In this document: positions 43,881 through 52,295 of the stretch, piece by piece
How the letters are laid out: each line of letters opens with the position of its first letter
Position numbering within the stretch: position 1 is the stretch's first letter
Source of the DNA: Rhynchopus sp. YZ270_cl-10
Taxonomy: Eukaryota; Euglenozoa; Diplonemea; Diplonemida; Diplonemidae
Length of the DNA stretch: 64,000 nt
Assembly (NCBI GenBank): GCA_964035575.1
Contig: OZ037840.1
Location: 1,550,001 to 1,614,000 of the forward strand
Direction: 5' to 3'
Notes under the pieces: model-generated
Told to the model about the DNA's origin: nothing
What the model saw: only the letters and a program-made list of their open reading frames with translations
Database searches by the model: none
Translations under genes and position numbers: made by a program

Positions 43881-44945
43881 GGTGAGGTGCTGGCACCGGA
43901 GGTTCTGATTGCCCACACCGCACTGTGTGCAGGCGGGACTGTCCATGTGAGCAGACGGAAGCAGGACAGCAGTGGTGTGTGGGTGCCGCAGGAGTACACT
44001 GTTATAGGCTTCTTTGGAGACGTATGCGAGGACACACTCGTAGTGGGTGGTGAAGAACACGGCGTCACCATCAACCTCGTCACCACCAAGGTCACACCTC
44101 TCCCTCCCATGGGTGAACGTAGGCGCAAGACGGTTCTCATGCCACACCACATCGTCTACTGTAGTTCACTGTGCAATGCTGTGCACTTTAGACTGCGTGA
44201 CAGCAGTGCAGAGGTTGTGGTCCGTATGGCAAGCATCGTTGAGAGGCTTGTGCCCATGCGGGTCACCGAGGCGGTGCTGATTGGGACCAGTTCACAAATC
44301 GTACAGTACTCCTGTGAGGGGGTGAAGATGCGCACCATTGATCAGTGTGGGTATTCCTTTGCAGCGTCACCCTGCGAGACCCTGCTCTTGACCAACCACC
44401 CTGCCGTTGTGGTGCACCGTCTGGACACCCCTGAGCTGCGTGAGGTGCACCGTGTGGACACAGGACTGGATGTGTCATTCTTGGTGAAGCCATCGTTTTC
44501 GCCCGACGCAAGCCTCGCAGTGTTGAGCTGTGGCGACAAGCACACCGTCCGCACCATTGACATCGTCTCTGGGAAGGCCCTCTGCACACTGTCCAGTGGA
44601 GTAGACACTATACATGGTGCCTGCTTCAGTGCGTGCTCGCGATACCTCTTCACGGCTACTAACACGAGTGTGCAGCAGTGGGATGCACGCAGTGGAGCCC
44701 CCATGGGATGCACCAACTACAATTTTGCGTGGTCTGTGCATGCCTCGACAGCCGGGCGCAGGCTGGTTGTTGTTGGAAGGGTCACCTCGGTGCTTGACAT
44801 TGCTGCCATCAACATGCAAGTGTCAGAGCAGGACGCCCTGCAACATGGTCCACCTCGTCCCCTTCATATTCCCATTCTCATTCCCCGTTCCAAACGTACT
44901 GTTGTGGCAACGGAGTCACGCTGCAGTGGGTGTGTGTGTTCGTGA
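43881..44945 (+). pseudogene. Propeller copy D, 5' truncated
   Basis: From GGTGAGGTGCTGGCACCGGA onward the frame is intact to the same SRCSGCVCS end. The acceptor, the ATG and the first ~53 codons (most of the beta-grasp region) are missing, replaced by the hexamer-bearing insert. The only nearby ATG (43879) is out of frame. The blades carry their own cluster variants (VIGFF, MGERRRKT, IVERLVPM, DVSFLVKP, SSGVDTIHG), so D was a distinct functional variant before truncation. It may be expressed only if a start is supplied upstream. Confidence 0.75.
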
Positions 44946-44953
44946 AGGGGAGG

Positions 44954-45436
44954 CATGCATGAGAATAAGGTTTGTTGTGGGGTGTGGGTCGGGCTATTCT
45001 CACGAGGGTGTGAGGTAGGGGTAAGGGGCTCGCGACTTCTGGAGGGAGAACGACACGTTGGGTGTGCGGTGGGGGTAAGGGGGTCTCTAAGTTGACTGTA
45101 TCTACATCAAAATTCACAAATGGGGCCTTCTCCTGGCTCCCACCACGGTCTACAAAGGAGTAACTCCGGTTGACCGGTGGATGGGGCAAACCTGTGGGCA
45201 CACTAGGATCGTGGGGCCGGCAGGGTACAGGCAGGTTGCCGGGTAGGGTGCAAAATGAAAGTACGCAAAAACACCGCCATTTGCCTTTTCGGAATCCGTG
45301 CGGCCCGTGGTGGGGTCACTTTGCCAAAATGGACAAGTTCTTAGAGGGTGGGAAGGGTGGCAAGGGTAGGGTAGGGGGGCGTGGGGTTCCGGGGGCCGGG
45401 TCCGGGTCCGGGGTCCGGGGCTTATTCTCATGCCTG
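44954..45436. mobile_element. 483-bp hAT-like MITE just after copy D
   Basis: The ends are CATGCATGAGAATAAG and, inverted, CAGGCATGAGAATAAG (one mismatch). A perfect 8-base duplication, AGGGGAGG, lies at 44946-44953 and 45437-45444. The empty site GTGAAGGGGAGGGTGT is preserved after copies A, B and C. An 8-base duplication and CA-starting TIRs fit the hAT superfamily. The interior is G-rich and non-coding. Confidence 0.9.
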
Positions 45437-46696
45437 AGGGGAGGGTGTGGCGGCATTGGTAGAGGGAGCATGGGCTGACTGCAAGGTGACTCACTCTGCT
45501 GCATACGACGCTCCTCATGAGGCGAACGAAAAAAGCAGATGACAGAGACACAGGTGCGGGCAGAGACGAGACGGAAGGAGTAGACAACTAACACAGGACA
45601 GTGGGGAAACCCATATCATCTTGCGGGCGGAAAGCGAAGAGCCCGTTTCCCCCAAATGAGGAAAGGTCGACTGTTGAACGAATGGACAGTATATGCAATT
45701 GAGAATAGTACTTCTCTCATCATATCCTGAAGTCAGTTTCTAATATTCTTCTCGAACTTTTTGCACAAGAAATCTGTACCCACTGTGGTTCAAAGATCTC
45801 CAGCGGGGATAGTCGATACCTCGAAAAAACGATTTTGAAAATATCGAAATTGTATTTCACATTTTGTCGAGACTCGAAAACACCCAAAACCACATGTCGC
45901 TCTGCACAAAGATCATCATACCACTGTGTGTATCGGTTTGTGTTGTTGCATCTTGCTTTCCCTTTTATGAGGTGACGAAGCACAGAGAGGCTTAGGTTCA
46001 TCTCAACTCTTCTCTGTGTTACCCCTTCTCTTGAACATGCAAAGCAAAGGCTTCAGTGAGGCTGCTTACCCAACCAAAGGATGTTGCAGCCATCCTATCT
46101 TCTCTCATGGGTCTTGCAGCAGCACGGTGCCTCTTTGTTTCAGTCGGGTGTGCACAACATGCACACTCATCTTTCATTCACAGTACGTTACCCACCAAGA
46201 TGGGTACTTAGGGTGAATAAGATTGCCGACACAAGGAGAAAGAAAAGAAAACGAAAACAAGAACCCACCCCCAAACCATTTCGACCTCACAACAAATGCA
46301 GCCCCCAATATGTGTAAGAGTGAGGAGAACTGTGGTTGGCAATCAGTCAATTTGGGCGATGGCTTTTCACCCATAAGCAGAGATGGATGGACAATCGATG
46401 GCTGTGTCTTACACCACTCCCCTGGCACCTTGTGTGTCTTCCAAAAACCAAAAAGCATTGTGTGTGTAGTTTTGAAGGAAAAATAAAAGAGGTGCGTGAG
46501 TGCAGAGCTTCGTTGTTCAATTGTGTGTTTTCACCAGAACTTCTCCCTTTAATTTACGGGGGTAAACACAAAAAGGAACGGTCGGAGTACGGTGTTCAAT
46601 TTTTTTCCCCAACTGTCACCACCGTCCCATGAAAAGTCAACTTTTCGGGTTGATCACAATCCTTCATCAGACCTCCCCCCTCCCCCCCTCCTTCCC
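45437..46696. other. Copy D 3' flank and leader of the small membrane-protein gene
   Basis: Bases 45437-46290 match the shared 3' flank, with the TTCATCT hairpin near 45969-46005. At 46490-46610 comes a diverged, shortened copy of the 34500-type block (TTCGTTG...TTTACGGGGGTAAACACAAA). An acceptor CCTTCATCAG ends at 46670, followed by a CT-rich 26-base leader. Confidence 0.55.
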
Positions 46697-47652
46697 ATGT
46701 CTGGGGTACCTTCATCCATGGGCTGCAGTGGCTACGCGTCAGTAGTGGGAACCATCTACGGGTGTGTGGGTGTTGCTGTCGGGTGCCTCATCGTAGCGAA
46801 GCCGAGTCTCTGCCACCTGCTGCTTCTTGGGGAGCCGAAGGCGTCCTCAGACAAGGCTGAGCTGGCTGTCAACCAGGCGGTATGCAGAGAGATGGACATC
46901 GTTTTCATTAATTAATTTTTTGTGGAACTGATAAGGGCTTAGTTATTTTTTTTTTTGGTACGCGTCCGCGCGCGCTCAAATTTTTGGAAATCCAAAAATA
47001 AAAAATAAAAAATAAAAAAAAATATGCCGTGTGGTGTGCATAGAAAAGTATAAAAAAAAAAGTTGGAAAATTTCAACAATTTTTTTTCCGAATATTTTTT
47101 TTTCGAAATTTTTTTTTTTGGGCACAACATTGATTTTGCAGCCAAAACAAGTTATTTTTTTTTGGTATTTTATTTTTTTTTGCGCGCGCGCGCTCAAAAT
47201 TTGAGGGGGGTCCCGGACGCGTACCAAAAAAAAAAATAACTAAGCCCTAACATCTTTGCGTTTTTTTCCCCCCCATTTTTATCTTGTTGGACACCCTCCT
47301 GAGATTTTTTTTTTTCGTTTGTTCTTCCCAGGGTTTCCGCATTCCGAAAATGGGCTAATCCCATACTACTAAATTATCACAAAAAGGGAAAAAATAAATA
47401 ACTCACATCATACAGGTCGGGGCGCACATCGCAGTGGTCTCTTGTGCATACCTGCACAGCGCGCATAGCAAGACGTGGTCGCTTCTGGATGCGCTCCTTT
47501 GGGGCTGTGCTGCCACACTGTCGCCGCTTCTCTTCCGTCCAGCCTCTTCAGGGTGGCGGGACTGCACCGTGGGGCTTCACGCACTTTGCGTTCTCTTCAC
47601 TGTTCTCTCCACAAACCAGAAGCCTCTGACGGAAGCGCCATCTGACCGCTGA
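46697..47652 (+). CDS. Small multi-pass membrane protein, two exons (46697-46879, 47416-47652)
   Basis: Exon 1 starts MSGVPSSMGCSGYASVVGTI and ends after 61 whole codons at ...AVNQA. GTATGC follows as donor. The acceptor is CATACAG at 47415; exon 2 begins GTCGGGGCGCAC in the same phase and runs to TGA at 47652. The joined product is 139 residues, with about four hydrophobic segments (VVGTIYGCVGVAVGCLIVA; around VGAHIAVVSCAYL; SLLDALLWGCAATLSPLLF; VGLHALCVLFTVL) and a hydrophilic tail. I do not recognise the family. Each exon alone is a short frame; matching phase, GT-AG signals and the shared four-helix pattern support the join. A MITE sits in the intron. Confidence 0.68.
46935..47247. mobile_element. 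313-bp PIF/Harbinger-like MITE inside an intron
   Basis: The inverted ends start GGGCTTAGTTATTTTT and run through GGTACGCGTCC, about 35 bases each. The flanks carry a TAA duplication (46932-46934 and 47248-47250), the three-base target typical of PIF/Harbinger (Tourist-like) MITEs. Inner GCGCGCGCGCTCAAA copies and A/T runs fill the rest. There is no coding capacity. Confidence 0.85.
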
Positions 47653-48863
47653 GTGGGCACACCTATCATGATGTCAACCACGAAATGCAAGGCAGGGGAC
47701 AGTCCATTCGGATCACACCCCTTGGTGTACTGCTTGCACACCAAAAAAGGGGACACAGAGAGGCGCTTAGTATTTCAAGTCAAATTGAAACAACATTTCA
47801 AAACTCCGGCAAAATATGGATTATGGGGTTTTTGCAGTGAACAGAGTCTATATTAGGTAGGGGGGAGGTAGTGCTCTTGAAGAAGTGAACACAAAATGTA
47901 CCTATTCAGTGTTTGTTTTTAACCTTTTTTTGCTAAAAAAGAAAGCATTCGTCATTATGTGTGTAGGATACCTCTGAGGGGGGTCTAGAAGGTGTGATCT
48001 CATTTTTTTTGATGAGAGTGGCGACTGCGTGGGGATTTCTGTTTCACAAAAAAGGATTGCAGGAGGGAGATCTCAAGACCTTGCGAGGGAGTGGTGTCAC
48101 ATCCCTTTGTGTTTTTAGTTCAAGAATTAAACTCTTCCCCCCCAAACCTTCTTTCATCTCTAGTTTTCTTAATCCAAACGTCGAGTGGATGCGTAATAAT
48201 TTAGTATTTTGAATCCCACACAGCTTTGATTTTGTCCATGCTTTCCCCCACGCTTTGCTTACTCGAGTGGTCCCTTAGGGAGCCATGGGTGTCTCACTTC
48301 AGCATGTTTTGGTTGGGATGGTGGAGGGATCAGACGTTGGTTAAGTCCTGTGGAATGCTTTTCTCACATGTGTTACGATATGAATGAGTGGCAAAGTGTT
48401 CCGTGCAATCCCATAAGAGCTTCCTTATGATCTTTTCACGTGATGTTCTTAAAGTCTCTCTGTCAAGAAAGAATGAGTGCTTTCTCTTGAACGCAATTAA
48501 AAAAAAAAAAAATCAGAAGGGAAAAAACGCCCTTATTAGAACAGAAAAAAGAGTTCATTCACCCTTTTTTACATTCATTCATTCATTAGCAGTGTTTGAC
48601 AACCTTAATAATCACATGGTACTCCCGCCGTTTACTCACGCTTTTTACCTGGTCTCTCAGCGGTTCCATTCATGCAGAAAGTCATGCCACTCTCCACCGC
48701 TGTACTTGAATCCACCTTCCAATCACTTTCCACCTGAGATAAGAGGATTGCACTTTTCAACTTCTCAACATTCCCATACTCTACCCCCCGGCGCAAAAAC
48801 AAAAAAGAAACAAATAAGAGCAAAGCAAACATCGCAAAAAAACTTCATTAAAAAACCCTATTC
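47653..48863. other. Spacer downstream of the small membrane-protein gene
   Basis: It holds short open frames on both strands, with A/T-run composition and no recognisable product. A 546-base frame (48388-48933) has low-complexity content and runs into the next transposon, so I do not call it. I see no RNA gene. Confidence 0.45.
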
Positions 48864-49514
48864 CACGGCGTACGAAAGCGCTTCGAGGAGTTTTTTGAGA
48901 AATTTTCAAAAAAAAAAGCGCTTGAATTTTTAGGAAAAAGCGCTTTTTTTTCCTGAAGGGGTTTGTTAAGGGGGTTTAAGTCCACACTCCAAGTGACCCA
49001 AACCAAATTTATCGAGTCGCCGATTTCCCGCTGTGGGCATTTTTCTGACAATAATTACAAACGCAGTGCCATTTTTATGGCAACTTTTTTAGAAATGTTG
49101 CGTACCGTGGCTTCGCCAGAAACCTTTGGGTGCCATGACCGCTGTTTACTGAGAAGAAGGCTGACATACACTGCGGCTTGTGGACGGCCACCTGTACCGG
49201 CCACGGAAGAGTACAATGTACATGCCTCCTGCACAACAGCCCGGTGGGAAGTGAGAAGGAGCGAATGTCGCTGATTCGGAGGAACTCTGACTGTGCTTGG
49301 GTAACATTCGTCTCTTCCCCGGAGGCTACGATTGCAGGGGGTTTTTTTTGGGACCATCCAGAAGTTTTTCAAAACTCAAAAATCCTGGCGGCGGGGCTGA
49401 CCCCAACACAAAAAAACAACCAACATATCAAAAAATCATGAGAACAGGTACACCTTACCAAAAACCCCACACAAAAAAAAAAAAGCGCTTTTTTTTTTTC
49501 ATCAAGCGAAAAGT

Positions 49515-50661
49515 CAGGCCTTTTGCTAACCATCATGCCATCATGCCACGTTTTTGGGCGTTTTTTATTTTTTTTTTTCCATCATGCCACCATCATGCCA
49601 CGGGGGGTGGTGGGGCAGGGTTTTCGCTCTCCATCACCTGGGGATTTCCCCCCAGATGGCATGATGGCATGATGGCATGATGGCATGATGGCATGATGGC
49701 ATGATGGCATGATGGCATGATGGCATGATGGCATGATGGCATGATGGCATGATGGCATGATGGCATGATGGCATGATGGCATGATGGCATGATGGCATGA
49801 TGGCATGATGGCATGATGGCATGATGGCATGATGGCATGATGGCATGATGGCATGATGGCATGATGGCATGATGGCATGATGGCATGATGGCATGATGGC
49901 ATGATGGCATGATGGCATGATGGCATGATGGCATGATGGCATGATGGCATGATGGCATGATGGCATGATGGCATGATGGCATGATGGCATGATGGCATGA
50001 TGGCATGATGGCATGATGGCATGATGGCATGATGGCATGATGGCATGATGGCATGATGGCATGATGGCATGATGGCATGATGGCATGATGGCATGATGGC
50101 ATGATGGCATGATGGCATGATGGCATGATGGCATGATGGCATGATGGCATGATGGCATGATGGCATGATGGCATGATGGCATGATGGCACCTTAAAATTT
50201 TTCTGCTCGCTGCGCTCGCGGAGGTATACCTAAAAAAAAAAATTCCCGCTCGCTTCGCTCGCGCTGTACGCTATTTTCTTCCTGCCTAGGGTGCCATTTT
50301 ACAATGTCTAAGGGGATTCCTTTGCATTTTGCAGCCAGAAATGAAACTTGACCCAAGCTGCAAAAATTTGACCATTGTTATTTCAAAGATGCCTAGACGT
50401 AGTGATTTTGTACGGTTAGTGTACGTAAGGCGCAAGACCAAGCACCGTTAATAAAGGATTATATTCCGTTTTTTTTTGTTATCTTGCAAAGCTGACCCTT
50501 CGCCTCTCCACCCTGTGGCTGTCAGGGAGGCGCGCGCGAAGCGCGCGACGACCGCTTTTACCAGGTGGGAAAGCTCGGAATGTACTTTTTTTCCAGGAAA
50601 TTATTTTTTTTTGACCATCATGCCATTCCTGGGGAAAATCCCAAAGTTAGCAAAAGGCCTG
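49515..50661. mobile_element. Nested 1.15 kb CAGG-ended TIR element with octamer satellite
   Basis: The ends are CAGGCCTTTTGCTAAC and its exact reverse complement, with a 10-base duplication, AGCGAAAAGT (49505-49514 and 50662-50671). Subterminal CCATCATG motifs on both sides match the unit of the internal array. The right third holds two inverted copies of the CGAGCG...GCGAGCGG module seen at 22.3 kb and a CGCGCGAAGCGCGCG palindrome. It is the same family as 37963-39423: both share TTGCTAAC, a CCATC left end and a TTTNGGGATTTT-like right end. Confidence 0.92.
49656..50189. repeat. GGCATGAT octamer satellite (~66 perfect copies)
   Basis: The unit GGCATGAT (CCATCATG read from the other strand) repeats perfectly for about 534 bases. 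The minus-strand frames of MPSCHHAI repeats are artefacts of it. Confidence 0.97.
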
Positions 50662-50858
50662 AGCGAAAAGTGCTTTTTTTTTCCCCCGGAAAAAAAAAAC
50701 GCTTCAAGCGCTTTCGTACGCCGTGCTATTCAATTCCCCCCCGAACGACACTCTTCACAGTCCACACCCACCCGACACCACGATTGCTTTCTTTGTGGTC
50801 TATACTCCGTTCAGGCGTTACTCTAACTCCGTTATACCACTCTACACGGCCCACCCAT

Positions 50859-51989
50859 ATGTCCGACAGCGAGGATGATGGCTCCACCTCATTCGAGGCG
50901 GTAGGCTTGCAGAGCGAACTGCTACGTGGCGTGGTCTTCAGCACCCCTACACGCGTTCAGCAACAGTCCTTGGCTGCCATTTGCCGAGGTGCGGATGTGG
51001 TGCTGTGCGCTTCGAGCGGCTCGGGGAAGGCAACAGCGATGGCGATAGGCATGCTGCATCAGGTTGACTGGAGTCTCATGGCATGCCAAGCCCTCATCCT
51101 CACATCCACCAGAGAGGTCGCGATGCACCTCTCGAGGACGGTCTGCGACATCGGAACACACCTCGAACCCACAGCGTTCTGCCTTGCAGTGGTCGGGGGG
51201 ACCTCTCCAGCGGACACAGTACGGCTTCTCAGAAAACAGCCCCGTGTGGTGGTGGGGACACCAGGGAGGGTACATATGTTTTTGGAGGACGGTGCACTTC
51301 TCACTGAAGCGCTCTCATATTTCTGCCTTCGCGATGCAGATGAAATCTTGGAACGGGGATTTGGTGAAAATGTTGAAGGTGTCCTACGATTTGTCCCACA
51401 GACCGCTCAGAAGTGTGTCACAACGAGGTATTTGCCAATGGAGGCGCAAAAAATTGTGAAAAGAATGACAACTCAGCCGTTAATTCTGAAGATCCAGCCC
51501 ATAGAGACGTTGTGTGAAACCTCGCATTTTTATTGTTTTGGCGGTGTGGATAAGGTTGTGGAGGTTTTGGAGGGGTTGTGTGCTCTGATTGTTTGTGTAC
51601 AACATGGTGCTGCGGTGGCGCTGTGCGAGGAGCTGAAGGAGCGTGGGGTGACAGCGGAGTTGGTGGCACCAAAGCGAGGGGAAAGCAGCATCAGTTTTTC
51701 GCCTGCTGTGCGTGCGGTAGTGTCGACAGCGTTTAACGCCGGGAAGGTGCATCACTCACGGCGCAGACATGTTATCTTCCTTGACGTTCCCGAGCCGTTC
51801 CTCTACCGCACCGTTGTGTCGCACCCACAGCGGCGTACACACAAGCGTCTCTCCATCTGTCTCCTCGCACACAACATAGATCGATCCGTGCTCACCCCTC
51901 TCGAGACCCTCTGTGGCATCCCATTCACTATCCTGCCGGAGGACCTGAGTGGTCATTTGGGAAGGGAAAGGGAAAGTGGAAAATATTAA
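50859..51989 (+). CDS. Degenerate eIF4A-like DEAD-box protein, probable pseudo-enzyme
   Basis: The 376-residue protein follows eIF4A along its whole length, from FEAVGLQSELLRGVVFSTPT (Q-motif region) to a C-terminal ETLCGIPFTILPEDLSGHL matching the eIF4A end. Catalytic motifs are altered: motif I reads SGSGKA (Thr lost, near 53-58), motif Ia STREV, the DEAD box reads RDAD (158-161), SAT reads TTR (188-190), and the HRIGRGGR motif is gone (SHPQRRTHKR). TPGR near 134-137 is kept. ATP hydrolysis is therefore unlikely. An intact frame of normal length argues for a retained non-catalytic role, perhaps RNA or eIF4G binding, which is inference. The in-frame codons upstream of 50859 are transposon sequence. 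A copy of its 3' end lies at 57040-57165. Confidence 0.82.
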   Translation: MSDSEDDGSTSFEAVGLQSELLRGVVFSTPTRVQQQSLAAICRGADVVLCASSGSGKATAMAIGMLHQVDWSLMACQALILTSTREVAMHLSRTVCDIGTHLEPTAFCLAVVGGTSPADTVRLLRKQPRVVVGTPGRVHMFLEDGALLTEALSYFCLRDADEILERGFGENVEGVLRFVPQTAQKCVTTRYLPMEAQKIVKRMTTQPLILKIQPIETLCETSHFYCFGGVDKVVEVLEGLCALIVCVQHGAAVALCEELKERGVTAELVAPKRGESSISFSPAVRAVVSTAFNAGKVHHSRRRHVIFLDVPEPFLYRTVVSHPQRRTHKRLSICLLAHNIDRSVLTPLETLCGIPFTILPEDLSGHLGRERESGKY

Positions 51990-52295
51990 AACTCTGCATC
52001 GTTACAGACATAACGAAAAAGAAATACGTCTGTATAAATGCCGCAATGTCTGTGTGGAAAGGCTTGGGAACAGTATAAGCAATGCGCTGTGATGTGCCAT
52101 GGTTATGGGTGACATTGAGGACAGAACCTACCCCTCAGTGGTGATTGTTAAAAGCAACAAAACATCCGTTGACAGCTTTTTTTAACCCCTTTATTTTTTT
52201 GCTTAAACTTTGTTACCACAATGCACCCACAGGTAAAACACAGTTTGGACTGAATAGAAAGGAGGCCAAGCGAGTCTCGACGGATAACTGTGACG
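51990..52295. other. Short spacer
   Basis: It contains ACAGACATAACGAAA near 52005, also found near 57283. The segment TGCTTAAACTTTG...CACCCACAGGTAAAACACAG (52199-52245) is repeated before the second cyclase-like gene and holds the likely acceptor CACCCACAG. Confidence 0.5.

Larger units (their letters stand above)
48864..50725. mobile_element. Outer TIR element hosting the octamer element, upstream of the helicase-like gene
   Basis: The ends are CACGGCGTACGAAAGCGCTT and its inverted copy, flanked by a perfect 6-base duplication, CTATTC (48858-48863 and 50726-50731). Subterminal AAGCGCTTTTTTT motifs occur on both sides. About 715 bases belong to it once the nested element (49515-50661) is removed. 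It contains the GTACCGTGGCTTCGCCAG module near 49100. A 6-base duplication does not point clearly to one superfamily. It ends 133 bases before the next ATG. Confidence 0.85.

Noticed and set aside
48388-48933. 181-codon open frame
   Set aside because: Low-complexity Lys/Phe/Ser content that runs into the transposon at 48864; no homology that I recognise.
49515-50189. CRISPR-like direct repeat array
   Set aside because: Units are contiguous with no spacers, inside a eukaryotic TIR element.
49582-50190. Minus-strand frames rich in His/Cys (MPSCHHAI repeats) resembling a metal-binding protein
   Set aside because: They are the reverse translation of the GGCATGAT satellite; no start context and no unique sequence.
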